Positions 1 through 8,945 of a DNA stretch of 27,155 nt are shown here, in pieces. Position numbers and translations under genes: made by a program. How positions within the stretch are numbered: position 1 is the first letter of the stretch; each line of letters starts with the position of its first letter. Source of the stretch: a virus; IMG/VR virus record IMGVR_UViG_3300031758_000466, positions 1 through 27,155 of that record, one strand, 5' to 3'. The notes beneath the pieces were generated by a model that did not search any database, was not told the origin of the DNA, and saw nothing but the letters and a program-made list of their open reading frames with translations.

Positions 1-215
1 GTTGTGTCTGACTTCATACGGACTGTACGTGCGACTTTACCTATTACGGTTGCATCGAACATATAATCAAGGAAGCGAGCAGACTGTTCTGGATTAAGCA
101 GACCACCGTTACCATTTTCTGATGCGGTGTGGATACCTGATCCACCTGATGTGGAAGCAAATGTACCTGTAGCTGTTGTTCCAGCTGCAATATCTTTTAA
201 TAATTCATTGCTCAT
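1..215 (-). CDS. Major capsid protein, N-terminal part (cut by window edge)
   Basis: The first 71 codons of a gene that continues beyond the left edge. It starts at the ATG at 215, behind an AGGTGA ribosome site. The peptide opens MSNELLKDIAAGTTATG and holds the stretch LLNPEQSARFLDYMFDATVI followed by a basic RTVRMKS segment. This NPEQ..RFLDYM pattern is typical of the N-terminus of HK97-fold major capsid proteins in actinobacterial phages. The position directly after a prohead protease/scaffold gene and a portal gene supports the call, because that is the usual head-gene order. The fold itself is not visible in so short a piece. Confidence 0.8.
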   Translation of the reverse strand, partial: MSNELLKDIAAGTTATGTFASTSGGSGIHTASENGNGGLLNPEQSARFLDYMFDATVIGKVARTVRMKSDT

Positions 216-233
216 ATTTTATTTCACCTACCC

Positions 234-1544
234 TTATTTGATTAAATCTGATACGGAACCGAGGAAAGAACCGTTCCATTTTGATTTTTTGATTGTTACT
301 TCCTGAGATCCGCCAAGATCCGAGGACTTCTTAATTGCAGTCTCACCTTCTACTGCATCGACACGCTTTTCAACGCCGTCAATTGTGTTCTTTATGTCTT
401 CTACAGCCTTGCTTAAAATAGCATGCTGTTCTGCCAACTCTGAAATTCTTACATCTACGCTCTTGCTGAATGACTCAACAGTATCTTGAATAGATGAAAC
501 TTGAGCTGCGTTTGTCTGTGCAGCTTTATTTAGAGTTTCTGAGAAAAAGCCCTTTAGGTCACCAAGCATCTTTGCAAAATCAGGTTCATCAACCATAACT
601 TCTGATACGTCGGCTGCTTTCTCCAGAGATTCGGCAGGAGCGTCTGCAACTGCATCTTCTGCAGGAGCTTCTTCAGCTGCTGGTGTTTCTTCAACGGCAA
701 CTGTTTCTTCAACAGCGGTCTCTTCAACCACTGCGTTTTCTGTGTTTTCTGACACTTCATTACCTCCTTCTGCGTTTGCCTGTTTTGCAATTGTTTGTGT
801 ATCAGGCAACGTAAATCTTGATTTCTTAAATGAATCAAGAATCTTCTGTACTTCGTTAGACTTATTAATGTCTGACTTTTCTACCCATCCAATAATAGAT
901 GCTGGCTTACCAGTAATTGGTGAATCAAATGTTTTTTCTGTAGAAAGAAATACTGAATTGCTTTCTTCACAATAAAAAATGTTTTCTGTTACAATCTCTG
1001 CAGCCATTCCCTTAAAGACCATAGCCCCATTTGATTTCTCAATTGAAAAAATATTGCATAGTTCATTAGCTGGAGAGTCTACAATAGATAGTTCAACTAG
1101 ATCATAGTCTTTAATAAATCTTACTGTTTCTCCTGTAGACTTGTTAACTTCATTATCTGAATCTTTAATTTTTCCGCCGATTGAAAATCCAGTAAGAGTT
1201 CCATCGAGAACCTTTTCCCAAGTGTCCTGTGCGCCCTTTGAAATGTATGATGTTACATAAACTCCATTATAAAACTTTTGTGAATCTTGATCGTAGTATG
1301 TCTCTGGCTTAAAAGAAACAACCTTACCTACAGCAATTGGCTGATGCATTTCTCTAAGATTACCTCTAAAGTTTTCAAACGCCTTTAGGCTTGCATCTGC
1401 TGTTACAACGTCTCCTGTTTGGTCAACATTATCTAGTGTCGCAAAACCAGACACTGTTCTTTTTTCTATGTTGACCTTTGTGAAAGGAACTGATAAATGA
1501 AGGTTCTCTCCACTTGATGACCAGTAAGATTTTTCGATATTCAT
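234..1544 (-). CDS. Prohead protease fused to scaffold-like coiled coil
   Basis: Head maturation protease of the XkdF/S78 kind, which cleaves scaffold and capsid during head assembly. Counting from the ATG at 1544, residues 1-165 form the protease domain, with the likely catalytic His67 (REMHQPIAVG) and Ser121 (LTGFSIGG). Residues about 250-320 are an Ala/Glu-rich acidic linker. Residues about 340-410 are a heptad-rich coiled coil (SIQDTVESFSKSV, then ISELAEQHAIL) that looks like a scaffold. So maturation and scaffolding appear to be one 436-residue polypeptide. An in-frame TTG at 1580 would add 12 residues; it has no better ribosome site, so the ATG is preferred. It lies between portal and capsid genes. 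Confidence 0.85.
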   Translation of the reverse strand: MNIEKSYWSSSGENLHLSVPFTKVNIEKRTVSGFATLDNVDQTGDVVTADASLKAFENFRGNLREMHQPIAVGKVVSFKPETYYDQDSQKFYNGVYVTSYISKGAQDTWEKVLDGTLTGFSIGGKIKDSDNEVNKSTGETVRFIKDYDLVELSIVDSPANELCNIFSIEKSNGAMVFKGMAAEIVTENIFYCEESNSVFLSTEKTFDSPITGKPASIIGWVEKSDINKSNEVQKILDSFKKSRFTLPDTQTIAKQANAEGGNEVSENTENAVVEETAVEETVAVEETPAAEEAPAEDAVADAPAESLEKAADVSEVMVDEPDFAKMLGDLKGFFSETLNKAAQTNAAQVSSIQDTVESFSKSVDVRISELAEQHAILSKAVEDIKNTIDGVEKRVDAVEGETAIKKSSDLGGSQEVTIKKSKWNGSFLGSVSDLIK

Positions 1545-1596
1545 ATGCTTAATTTTATAGGCATATATATAAAAAGGCAAATAACAGTCGAGTAGA

Positions 1597-3177
1597 TTAT
1601 TCTACCTGACTTCCGTCACCTTTTGGATTCCTGGCTTCCCCAGAAATATCTGGAGAATTATTTTGTCTTTCTTGATCCCTAGTTCTTGTCTGTCCAGCCT
1701 GAGCTCTAATTTCTGCCTGCTGCTGAGGCTTTAATTGAATAACTTCATCTCCGCCTTCAATTGCAATTTTACCCATTCTTAGACGAACTTCATTAGGGGT
1801 AATAACCTGCATTCTTAAATATCTCTCATCAATCTTTGACTGAGTATCTTCATCTGTAAGGCTAAGTTCATTAAATTTAATTTGAACGGCATCTGTTTTT
1901 TCAGCAATAATTAAATTAATTTTTTTCTCTAATCTCATTTGTGCTGGGCGACAAACCTGCTCTTTAAATGTTTTATCCGCATCTCTTGCTGCAGCTAAAT
2001 TAATTCCTTCTGGAATACCAATTTTAGAAATTGGAGTTCTGTGTGCTAAAAGAATTTCATCTCTATTTGCTTTACGATAAACATTAAATGATGATTCCTG
2101 TGCTCCAGCCTCAATTGGATCCATTTTAAATTCAACCTTTGAGTCAGGCGTATCTGGTGGAAGAGGGACATAAAGAGACCTATGGTTTTTGCCCTTTAGT
2201 CCAACCTGGAAAAACTCAAGCAATTTTCTTTCTGACTCTGGTGAAAGTTTGGCACCCTTAACAGTAATAATATATCTTGGAACAGCCTTGTTCTGGAAAT
2301 AGTCAAGGTTGTACTGACCAGAAAATTCATTTCCTGCAAGAGCTACTTGTGCAGCAATAATATCTGGAATACCGTAGTAATTATCCATAGGAGTATATTT
2401 CTTTAAATGAATAATTTCGTTTGGTCTATCTAGTCCGCCAGCAATTGGATTCGGTGTATCTTGATCGCCAAAGTTTCTGAAGAAAACAGCCTTTCCGTAA
2501 AGCAACTGAATAAAGCCATCACGTAATCTTCTTACACGCATTGTCTTTGCTGGAATATGTCCAATGTATCCAATATCTCCACGAGTTGTTCTGCCTATTT
2601 CAATAAAGCCATTACCAGTTGCTTCTAAATCTGTATACGCTTTAATAAGAGTTTCTGTAAATGTTTCTTCATCATTTACATCCTCTAGCCACTGCTCTAA
2701 ATCTTGTCTTAATTTGCCAAGCTTTTTTCTGGCTCTCTGTAATTGTTTTTCATCTGTGATTCCGTCAAGGGCATCGTTTGTTTTTCTTGTCTCATCGAAT
2801 TGATATCCTAGACCTACAATGTTTGCAACTTTTGCATTTATTGCTGCGTAGTTATATGTTGAAACTTCATAAATTTTTGATAGATACTCTAAGTTATATA
2901 TTGGCTGAACCAGATCAAACATGGCGTAACCAGTTATTGCCTGTGCTAGCAAGTTTTGCTGTGTTGATGTACTATCTATTCCAGTAAAGGCTTTAGAAAA
3001 TTCTCTGCCTATTTTTCTGCGAAATGCTGGGCTTAATCCGTTTAGCTTTCTAATGTCATCTAATTGAATATTAAATGGATCATCATGCTCTGTTTCTTTC
3101 TTAAAAGAAAACCAATCAGCAGCACTAGATAGCTGAATTTCTTCATTTACTTCTGGGGTTTCATCAACATGTTCCAT
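1597..3177 (-). CDS. Phage portal protein (HK97/PBSX type)
   Basis: A 526-residue portal, the dodecameric ring at the head vertex through which DNA is packaged and ejected. Typical portal features are visible: an N-terminal tyrosine-rich helix region with VANIVGLGYQF, a central GNGFIEIGRTTRGDIGYIGH segment, the NEIIHLKKYTPMDNYYGIPD motif and the late HRTPISKIGIPEG loop. The C-terminus is Gln-rich and low in complexity, usual for portals. The ATG at 3177 follows GGGAG, which overlaps the stop of the gene before it. The order portal, protease/scaffold, capsid is the standard head cassette. Terminase would be expected further upstream, but it is not in the adjoining sequence of this window. Confidence 0.92.
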   Translation of the reverse strand: MEHVDETPEVNEEIQLSSAADWFSFKKETEHDDPFNIQLDDIRKLNGLSPAFRRKIGREFSKAFTGIDSTSTQQNLLAQAITGYAMFDLVQPIYNLEYLSKIYEVSTYNYAAINAKVANIVGLGYQFDETRKTNDALDGITDEKQLQRARKKLGKLRQDLEQWLEDVNDEETFTETLIKAYTDLEATGNGFIEIGRTTRGDIGYIGHIPAKTMRVRRLRDGFIQLLYGKAVFFRNFGDQDTPNPIAGGLDRPNEIIHLKKYTPMDNYYGIPDIIAAQVALAGNEFSGQYNLDYFQNKAVPRYIITVKGAKLSPESERKLLEFFQVGLKGKNHRSLYVPLPPDTPDSKVEFKMDPIEAGAQESSFNVYRKANRDEILLAHRTPISKIGIPEGINLAAARDADKTFKEQVCRPAQMRLEKKINLIIAEKTDAVQIKFNELSLTDEDTQSKIDERYLRMQVITPNEVRLRMGKIAIEGGDEVIQLKPQQQAEIRAQAGQTRTRDQERQNNSPDISGEARNPKGDGSQVE

Positions 3178-3179
3178 TT

Positions 3180-3521
3180 TTATCTCCCTGGCACAGTGAG
3201 CTTTTTCATCTCATCCTTATAGTTTCCTACATCTAGTGGGTCTGGCACTAAACCTAAATTAAGTCTTGACTGCTGATACTGATATTCTTCATCATCAATC
3301 TTGCGTCTTCCCGACAAAAATAATGGCTGCCCTCTGTCTATACCATATCCAGAAACAGCTTTTCTCAAGGCTTCAATTCTTTCTTTGTTATCCTTCATTG
3401 ATGTTATTGATAGGTAGTTTCCTTCGTCGTCTCCGACCCACTTTCCATCAATTTCCCATACGTAAATTCCGAGTGTTGTTTCCTCGTCTAAAACTTTGGT
3501 GCCGATCTTATTGAAGTCCAT
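3180..3521 (-). CDS. Small hypothetical head-region protein
   Basis: About 113 residues, soluble, acidic and without a family I recognise. It carries IYVWEIDGKWVGDDEGNYL near the start and a basic GRRKIDDEEYQYQQ segment. It abuts the portal gene (2-nt gap) and probably shares its transcript. The start is uncertain: the ATG at 3521 is used here, but an in-frame GTG at 3527 is equally possible. A TATAAT box lies only 16 nt upstream of the ATG, so the leader would be very short. An out-of-frame ATG at 3531 sits exactly six bases after that box. The position suggests a head or packaging role; no function can be read from the sequence. Confidence 0.75.
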   Translation of the reverse strand: MDFNKIGTKVLDEETTLGIYVWEIDGKWVGDDEGNYLSITSMKDNKERIEALRKAVSGYGIDRGQPLFLSGRRKIDDEEYQYQQSRLNLGLVPDPLDVGNYKDEMKKLTVPGR

Positions 3522-3537
3522 AGACACTCATTCTACC

Positions 3538-3543
3538 ATTATA
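3538..3543 (-). promoter_or_regulatory. -10 box (TATAAT) upstream of the head genes
   Basis: A perfect TATAAT on the minus strand in the gap between the LamG-type gene and the head genes. The best -35 match upstream (GTGACA) is 20 bp away, so it is weak. Transcription would start near 3531 and could serve the portal-protease-capsid cassette. Confidence 0.5.
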
Positions 3544-3560
3544 TTTTGTTTAAGTCCAGC

Positions 3561-3583
3561 TTTTGTCACGATTGATGACAAAA
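3561..3583. repeat. Perfect inverted repeat TTTTGTCA / TGACAAAA
   Basis: Two 8-bp arms, 3561-3568 and 3576-3583, around a 7-nt loop. They lie directly after the stop codon of the LamG-type gene and just upstream of the TATAAT of the head genes. No T-run follows the stem on the minus strand, so an operator or a weak terminator are both possible. Confidence 0.5.
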
Positions 3584-5491
3584 TTAAACGTTTTGGATCA
3601 CAATCCAGTCATTATCGAATACTTCGGCTGTATTTTCTGTCAGGGAGAATGACGGTTCAGATATAACAGTAGGGTCTCCATTTATATAAATTTGATAATG
3701 ATCAGTAACTGTTGCAGAATCTAGCTCATAGCCGTATGTAGATATATATTGATATGAAGACTCTGAAGCCCCATCAAGGGAATATCCTAGCTTAACTGAG
3801 TTCATGATTTGATTATCAAAAACCAGGACTACGTGATAAATTTCACCAGCCTTAAAAACATTTGATATTGATGTTTGAGATGTTTTATCTACTCCGTTTA
3901 TATATATCTTTTTTATATTATTTTTAGTTATTGTTCCAGATGATGCCCATGTATATTCTACCCCTATGTCTGGACTTGCTGGCCCTGCGTCATAGGAGGC
4001 CGTATAAGAAGAATTATATAGCCCACCGTCTGCCACAGCCAATCCAGTGTATGAGGTGTTATATAGTCCTCCTAGGACCTCTATAAAAGTAATTTCTTCT
4101 CTGTATACAAGACCTCCGCCAGATAGATCTTTTGGAGTATAGAAAAACTCCATTGATGTGCAAAGTCTTCCTAGATTTAAATAGAATCCAGAGTTTTCTT
4201 TTACTCGTATTCCACTATGCATATTCCTTGATAAAGCTGAGTATCTTTTATTTCCCGCATATGCTTTTGCAAAATAGTCGGGGTCATCTGTCATTTGTGA
4301 TATGTAACTAGAAGAGTTTGTAGCATAAATAATCTGTGATTTATAAAACTTAATTGTAAGGCTTTCCATAAAAGGATTATTTGTTTTATCGTTTGCTGTC
4401 TCAAAAAGCACCTTTATATAAAGGCTATACGATGCATTAAAATCTTCTCCGCTAGTAGAATTTCCATACTGTGGTATTTTAGAGCCATTCTCACATTCAA
4501 CATAGGTTATTCCATCAACACTTGAGTATACGGATACTCCTTCTGTCGCAGACCATTCTATCTTGGAAGCGTCTATTCCATATTGTGATGGTATATATAA
4601 AAACTCAGTAAAAAATGCAGACTGAGAAGTTCCAGATCCAACAGGAATTTGTATTCTATTTTTTATAAAATCATACTCTAGTCCTGCTGTAGTTAAATCT
4701 TTCCAGGGTTTTCTTGCTGGGTAGGAATACTCAAACTTAGTTGATATATTTGTATCGTATATGTCAAACAGCTCTCCAAGGTCTGGAAAGGTCGTATTAA
4801 ATGCTGGTAGTGACTGAGCTAAATTATAATGATTTTGTATTTGAGATTCTGATAAAGAATATCTATATATAGCTACAGAATCAACTAAAAACTTATTTGA
4901 TGAATTAGAAGTGGGTCCGCATTTTAGTGACAAAGATGAATTTGTAAATTTAAAATCATTTAATGTTTTTGAAGCTTGTTTTTCTCCATCTATGTATATT
5001 GATATTTCTGACACCGAATAAACACATACAACATGTACCACACGGCTAAAATTAGATATGGCAAAATCTACTCTAGAATCAATATTAGATAAACCTTTTA
5101 GTGCAAATGCCACGCCATTATTGTTCACAAAAAGTCCGACTCCGTTTGATGCATCTGCAACTACTGGTTCCATTGTTGATGTTAAAGCTTTTGGATAGAT
5201 AAAAGACTCTATCGTAAATGGGTTAAAAGAATAGCTACTATTTGCTATTGGGGTACCTTTACTTATTCCATAATAGTTATATGTTAGTGGAAAAGTTATA
5301 CTTTGTGAGCTAGTTATTTCTACAGAATTTATTCCGCCATATGTGAGTGGCAGAGGAAAAGTAGAAACAGATTGTAAATATACGCCATTATTTCCACAAC
5401 CAGATATATCTATAGCAGTAGTTCCAGACTGTTCATCTAGAAACCAAAACCCAAGTGGATTATCTTTTATGACTGAGTATTTATAAGACAT
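3584..5491 (-). CDS. LamG/concanavalin-like virion protein
   Basis: A 635-residue protein with an N-terminal LamG-like sandwich domain. It shows the classic opening NPLGFWFLDEQSGTTAIDIS, then FTIESFIYPKAL, a VCVYSVSEISIYIDGEKQ strand pair and the closing VDSVAIYRYSLSESQI. A second, more divergent LamG-like region near the C-terminus has IYHVVLVFDN and YQIYINGDPT. Such domains bind sugars and occur in tail or appendage proteins that touch the cell surface. The ATG at 5491 lies exactly six bases after TATAAT with no ribosome site, so the gene is probably leaderless. The longer reading frame to 5539 begins with GTG inside the next gene and is unlikely. Confidence 0.8.
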   Translation of the reverse strand: MSYKYSVIKDNPLGFWFLDEQSGTTAIDISGCGNNGVYLQSVSTFPLPLTYGGINSVEITSSQSITFPLTYNYYGISKGTPIANSSYSFNPFTIESFIYPKALTSTMEPVVADASNGVGLFVNNNGVAFALKGLSNIDSRVDFAISNFSRVVHVVCVYSVSEISIYIDGEKQASKTLNDFKFTNSSLSLKCGPTSNSSNKFLVDSVAIYRYSLSESQIQNHYNLAQSLPAFNTTFPDLGELFDIYDTNISTKFEYSYPARKPWKDLTTAGLEYDFIKNRIQIPVGSGTSQSAFFTEFLYIPSQYGIDASKIEWSATEGVSVYSSVDGITYVECENGSKIPQYGNSTSGEDFNASYSLYIKVLFETANDKTNNPFMESLTIKFYKSQIIYATNSSSYISQMTDDPDYFAKAYAGNKRYSALSRNMHSGIRVKENSGFYLNLGRLCTSMEFFYTPKDLSGGGLVYREEITFIEVLGGLYNTSYTGLAVADGGLYNSSYTASYDAGPASPDIGVEYTWASSGTITKNNIKKIYINGVDKTSQTSISNVFKAGEIYHVVLVFDNQIMNSVKLGYSLDGASESSYQYISTYGYELDSATVTDHYQIYINGDPTVISEPSFSLTENTAEVFDNDWIVIQNV

Positions 5492-5497
5492 AATAAG

Positions 5498-5503
5498 ATT
5501 ATA
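5498..5503 (-). promoter_or_regulatory. -10 box of a leaderless gene
   Basis: TATAAT on the minus strand, followed by six bases and the ATG of the LamG-type gene. Transcription would begin at or beside the A of the start codon. It lies at the 3' end of the preceding hydroxylase gene. Confidence 0.6.
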
Positions 5504-5505
5504 CC

Positions 5506-6054
5506 TTAGAAAGGCTCCTTGAAACAAAATATAGGACACATATATTTAGTGCCTTTTGTTACTGGTTTTGGATCGTGGTAGTATGGTGGATATGAAGGAA
5601 ATATAATCATACTCCCAGCCTTTGGTTTAATATCAAGTCCTTGTTCTGGAAAGCATATGTTTCCACCTTCGTAGTCTTCATTTAAATACAAAACTATAGA
5701 TATAGTTGGTGATTTTAATGCTGTCTTATCTATTGAGTCTACATGTGGGCCCATATAAGCATTTGTAGAATATTTTTGAATTCTATAAAACTCTGGTATC
5801 CATCCAAAAGATAGGCCTGTATTTGCTGTGTAGTCTTTCAAGCATTTATATACTAAATCTTTAATTGGATTTAAAATATGATCTGATAACTTCGGGTTTC
5901 CTCCAATGGAGTGACCATAATGAATTAATCCATCGCTGGAGAACCAATCTTTCCAATCAAGCGAAGGGTCTTTTAATAAATCTATATACTCGTTTTTATT
6001 CTCAAAAAGTTCTGTATAATAATATATATTGTCCTCTAGCTTTTGAGTATTCAT
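5506..6054 (-). CDS. 2-oxoglutarate/Fe(II) dioxygenase (1 of 6)
   Basis: A 182-residue prolyl-4-hydroxylase-like enzyme. This family uses Fe(II), O2 and 2-oxoglutarate to hydroxylate a side chain, releasing succinate and CO2. The metal triad is visible as His104-x-Asp106 (GPHVDS) and His160 (YYHDPKP), and Lys170 ten residues later is the 2-oxoglutarate anchor. The family core LYLNEDYEGGNICFP lies between. It is the last of six such genes, 3 nt after the previous one, and the leaderless promoter of the LamG-type gene overlaps its end. The ribosome site is poor, so translation may depend on coupling. The substrate is unknown; a virion protein is my inference. Confidence 0.88.
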   Translation of the reverse strand: MNTQKLEDNIYYYTELFENKNEYIDLLKDPSLDWKDWFSSDGLIHYGHSIGGNPKLSDHILNPIKDLVYKCLKDYTANTGLSFGWIPEFYRIQKYSTNAYMGPHVDSIDKTALKSPTISIVLYLNEDYEGGNICFPEQGLDIKPKAGSMIIFPSYPPYYHDPKPVTKGTKYMCPIFCFKEPF

Positions 6055-6057
6055 TTG

Positions 6058-6765
6058 TTATTCGTTTTTGCCTTTATAGTTTGGTCTTAGACCCTTTTCT
6101 TTATCTTCTGCCCATAATTTATATTCTTCGTCTTGAGCTTTTCTTACTTCTGCCAATTCGTCAGCCCATTTTTTTCTCTGCTCATCAGTATAAACTGAAT
6201 CTGCATTATCCCAAAACGAGCCTATTGTATATCTTGTACCACTTTTAATTTGTGTAACTTCATGCTCATTTCCATGACCTCCCGCAAATACTGCAAGCAT
6301 GCCTATCTCTGGCTTTATACTAATATCATAATTTTTAAAGTTTAATATTCCTCCAGTAAAATCATCATTTAAATACATAAATGCTGCATACTTGCTTCTT
6401 TCAAATGCTGTTGGATTGCCTTCATCGTCTGAGTTATCTGAGTGAAATGAGGCAAATGCTCCTTCTATCCACTTCTGTGCATGATAACTAACCTCAGAAA
6501 GATCTTTACCTAAAACCTTTTCGCACGCATCTTTTATTCTAGAATTAAGTCTAGCAAAATAGTCTGGGGGCAAGTCAAACATCACCAGCTTTGGATCTGA
6601 CTCCCAGAATCCCATTGCATATGAGTCATAAAAAGATATTTGATTCCATTTTAAAAGATTTGACTCTGCTAAAAATTCTAAATATCTAATTATCTTATTA
6701 GCTTCTTCTTTGGTTACAACGTCTGACACATGGAAAACATCTTCTTTGTGCTTAGTAATTTTCAT
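6058..6765 (-). CDS. 2-oxoglutarate/Fe(II) dioxygenase (2 of 6)
   Basis: A 235-residue member of the same hydroxylase family. His108-x-Asp110 (ASFHSDNSD), His168 (NEHEVTQ) and Arg178 (SGTRYTIGSFW) make a complete active site. The core MYLNDDFTGGILNF is present. Unlike its neighbours it has Arg rather than Lys as the oxoglutarate anchor, and a charged C-terminal tail of about 45 residues rich in Glu and Lys. It has a strong GGAGG ribosome site and its start overlaps the end of the upstream hydroxylase by 14 nt. Sequence divergence from the other five suggests old duplication or separate acquisition and different targets. Confidence 0.88.
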   Translation of the reverse strand: MKITKHKEDVFHVSDVVTKEEANKIIRYLEFLAESNLLKWNQISFYDSYAMGFWESDPKLVMFDLPPDYFARLNSRIKDACEKVLGKDLSEVSYHAQKWIEGAFASFHSDNSDDEGNPTAFERSKYAAFMYLNDDFTGGILNFKNYDISIKPEIGMLAVFAGGHGNEHEVTQIKSGTRYTIGSFWDNADSVYTDEQRKKWADELAEVRKAQDEEYKLWAEDKEKGLRPNYKGKNE

Positions 6766-7534
6766 GCTTTTCCTCCATCTTATGATATCTCATGTTTTTA
6801 GGGTTTTCTATTTCAAGTCTTTCTTCTTCCATTTTAGCCCAACGAACCGCACCATAATGCCTTTGATTCTTTAACCATTCTTCCGAGCCAGCATATGGAT
6901 AAAAAACAAAGTTTCTTACAAAAAATTTTTCCCCTGATGTAATTGTTTTAACTCCATGGAAATAAGGTTCTCCTGATGGGAAAACCAAAATATCTCCAGA
7001 GTCTGGCTTATAAGGATACGTTTCCCCATCCAATAAAAACTCTATTTCTCCACCAGTATAATCGTCATTAAGATAGGTTGTGCATGTTAAAAAGAACTTA
7101 GGCCCTGGCATATCTTTTTCTGAAATCACATAATCTGTGTGATATTGCATGGACATATTATTATTCATTACATCAATATTCGTATCATATTTTGAAAATG
7201 ATGATGTAAGAAGTGAGGCACCTTCGGGAAGATTTAAATTATGTCTTTTTACATAATCAAATATTGCTTTTGAATAAGCCGCATAAACAGAGTCAGACAA
7301 ATACTTTTCGTCATCGTACATTTGACCGTGTTCTCTTGGTTCGTTTGGATCATGTTTTTGCTGAGTATAGGCTCCAAATATCGACCACTGGTCCCATTCT
7401 CTTAAATAATATTTACCTTTTGAAGATGCATAAGATTCTTTAACTATTTCTGCCATTTTTTTTGAATCTGGAAGTAGGTTTTTGTAAACATCAACCATCG
7501 GATAAATTTCAAAAAAATCAAATTCATTACTCAT
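6752..7534 (-). CDS. 2-oxoglutarate/Fe(II) dioxygenase (3 of 6)
   Basis: A 260-residue hydroxylase, the longest of the set. The triad is His132-x-Asp134 (MQYHTDYVI) and His193 (YFHGVKT), with Lys203 as oxoglutarate anchor. The core TTYLNDDYTGGEIEF precedes a double-stranded beta-helix stretch ending DSGDILVFPSGEPYFHG. The first 120 residues have no counterpart in the shorter paralogs and may hold substrate contacts. The ribosome site is AGAGAT, and the start overlaps the end of the next upstream gene by 8 nt, so translation is probably coupled. All catalytic residues are intact. Confidence 0.88.
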   Translation of the reverse strand: MSNEFDFFEIYPMVDVYKNLLPDSKKMAEIVKESYASSKGKYYLREWDQWSIFGAYTQQKHDPNEPREHGQMYDDEKYLSDSVYAAYSKAIFDYVKRHNLNLPEGASLLTSSFSKYDTNIDVMNNNMSMQYHTDYVISEKDMPGPKFFLTCTTYLNDDYTGGEIEFLLDGETYPYKPDSGDILVFPSGEPYFHGVKTITSGEKFFVRNFVFYPYAGSEEWLKNQRHYGAVRWAKMEEERLEIENPKNMRYHKMEEKHENY

Positions 7535-8237
7535 GCTTATCTCTTTCTAATTCCGTAACTGTCCAAAAAAGCGGGAATGTATACCTACATCCTTCTTTAA
7601 CAACATTAACTCCATGAATATAGTGCATGTCTCCAGGGAAAAAATATGCTCCCCTGGCCTTAGTTTTAAACACTATGCTCTGCTTAGGAAAATATAGTTC
7701 TCCTCCAACATAGTCATCATTAATATAGAATACTGTTCCTATGTCATACCAAGGAAATTCGTTTTCTGTTCCAGCGTCTGGACCTTCATGAAGTTCTTTA
7801 TCTGCGTGTGGGAATTGCATGGTTCCAACTGGCCATCTTACTATGGCTGGTGCAGCTGGTTGAACTGTAACATTAAATTTTTCTTCGATAATAGGCTGCA
7901 TTCTATTTGTTAAGTTCTCTAGTATTTCAATTACTTTTTCGTCAGCCTTTTTCAATGTTCCAACTGTTGCAACACGATTTTCCCAAACCCTGTGGTCGTA
8001 TATGATGTTGCCATTTTCATTCCATTGTGACTCCGTTATATCCCACAATGTGTTATTTTTAGCAAAATTTAAAAGGTATTCTTGCTCTTCAATTGTCATA
8101 AAATTTTCTAATTCTACGATATTATCTGAAGAGTTTCCAAAATAACCTGATGGAGTAATTGACTTCCTGGCGTACCTTACTCTCTCTTGAACCTTTTGAT
8201 TAGCATCTTGTATCATTCGTATACCTTTCTTTGCCAT
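7527..8237 (-). CDS. 2-oxoglutarate/Fe(II) dioxygenase (4 of 6)
   Basis: A 236-residue hydroxylase with His144-x-Asp146 (MQFPHADKEL), His208 (YIHGVNVV) and Arg218 (GCRYTFPLFW). The core VFYINDDYVGGELYFP is the family signature. The N-terminus is basic (RVRYARKSITPSGYFG) and is followed by NIVELENFMTIEEQEYLL, resembling the front helix of prolyl hydroxylases. The start at 8237 lies inside the end of the upstream gene, a 25-nt overlap, without a strong ribosome site. Met8 is an alternative start. As in gene 2 of the set, the anchor is Arg, so the array splits into Lys-type and Arg-type enzymes. Confidence 0.86.
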   Translation of the reverse strand: MAKKGIRMIQDANQKVQERVRYARKSITPSGYFGNSSDNIVELENFMTIEEQEYLLNFAKNNTLWDITESQWNENGNIIYDHRVWENRVATVGTLKKADEKVIEILENLTNRMQPIIEEKFNVTVQPAAPAIVRWPVGTMQFPHADKELHEGPDAGTENEFPWYDIGTVFYINDDYVGGELYFPKQSIVFKTKARGAYFFPGDMHYIHGVNVVKEGCRYTFPLFWTVTELERDKHE

Positions 8238-8944
8238 AATTTCTTTTTATATTGTCCGTTTTCAGTTGTTCTCAAAATTTTTGAAGCTTTATTTTTTATT
8301 TCATTCATTTCTTGTTCTTCTTTATAATCTAATTCCATATTCCAATCTTCTCTTTTAAATGGAAATATTTGAAGATATGGTGTTCCTGCTGGCAATAAAC
8401 CAGAAAAATCTTTTCTTAAAAAAAATGGAGTAAGGCCTGGTATTTCTAACATATCGCTATCTATTATACCAGCAGTAGTTATAAAAGGTAAATCATATCT
8501 ATTCATTGGAGACATAAAAATTGCACTATAACCCTTTTCTAATTTAACTCCCCAATTTGGATACCAATGAAAATGTTGTGCTTCGTATCCATAAGGAACC
8601 TCAAACCCTTCCATTGGAACCCTAGACCCAATAAAGCTTTCATATCCTGGCTCAGTTTTAGCCAACAATAAATTGTTTTGTGTATCCTTATAAAACATAA
8701 TGTCACAGGGTGTCGTTAAGTAGTATCCGCTTAAAAATATGTCTAGCAAGGCTGGGCAAGACTTAAACCCAAGTATTTCTGAGCCCCATTGGTGCCTTAA
8801 AACTTCTTCCTTTCCTTCTTCCTTCCAATACTTATTTGCAGAAGAAAACCATTTGGGAACTTGTCTTTTTCCTGGCTTGGGGGAAAGGTCTGGGTTATCA
8901 TTGTTGTATAATTGATGAGAAACAAATGTTATTTTTTTATTCAT
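8213..8944 (-). CDS. DUF6065-like hypothetical protein A
   Basis: A 243-residue soluble protein. Its landmarks are CPALLDIFLSGYYLTTPCDI, a HFHWYPNWGVKLEKGYSAIF segment, and LPFITTAGIIDSDM leading to PAGTPYLQIFPFKREDW. The order of these blocks matches the neighbouring gene at 8946-9641 (polar start, hydrophobic GW/GY turn, a strand pair, then a TP..(Q/S)I.P segment), so I read the two as distant paralogs. Similar hypothetical proteins lie near structural and oxygenase genes in marine phages. No catalytic motif is evident. The ATG at 8944 is chosen over an in-frame TTG at 8956. Its end overlaps hydroxylase 4. Confidence 0.65.
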   Translation of the reverse strand: MNKKITFVSHQLYNNDNPDLSPKPGKRQVPKWFSSANKYWKEEGKEEVLRHQWGSEILGFKSCPALLDIFLSGYYLTTPCDIMFYKDTQNNLLLAKTEPGYESFIGSRVPMEGFEVPYGYEAQHFHWYPNWGVKLEKGYSAIFMSPMNRYDLPFITTAGIIDSDMLEIPGLTPFFLRKDFSGLLPAGTPYLQIFPFKREDWNMELDYKEEQEMNEIKNKASKILRTTENGQYKKKLWQRKVYE

Positions 8945-8945
8945 A

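Noticed and set aside
3508-3531. Seven-codon leaderless frame from the ATG at 3531
   Set aside because: It lies six bases after TATAAT but reaches a stop after seven codons. It is more likely the short leader of the head gene than a peptide gene.
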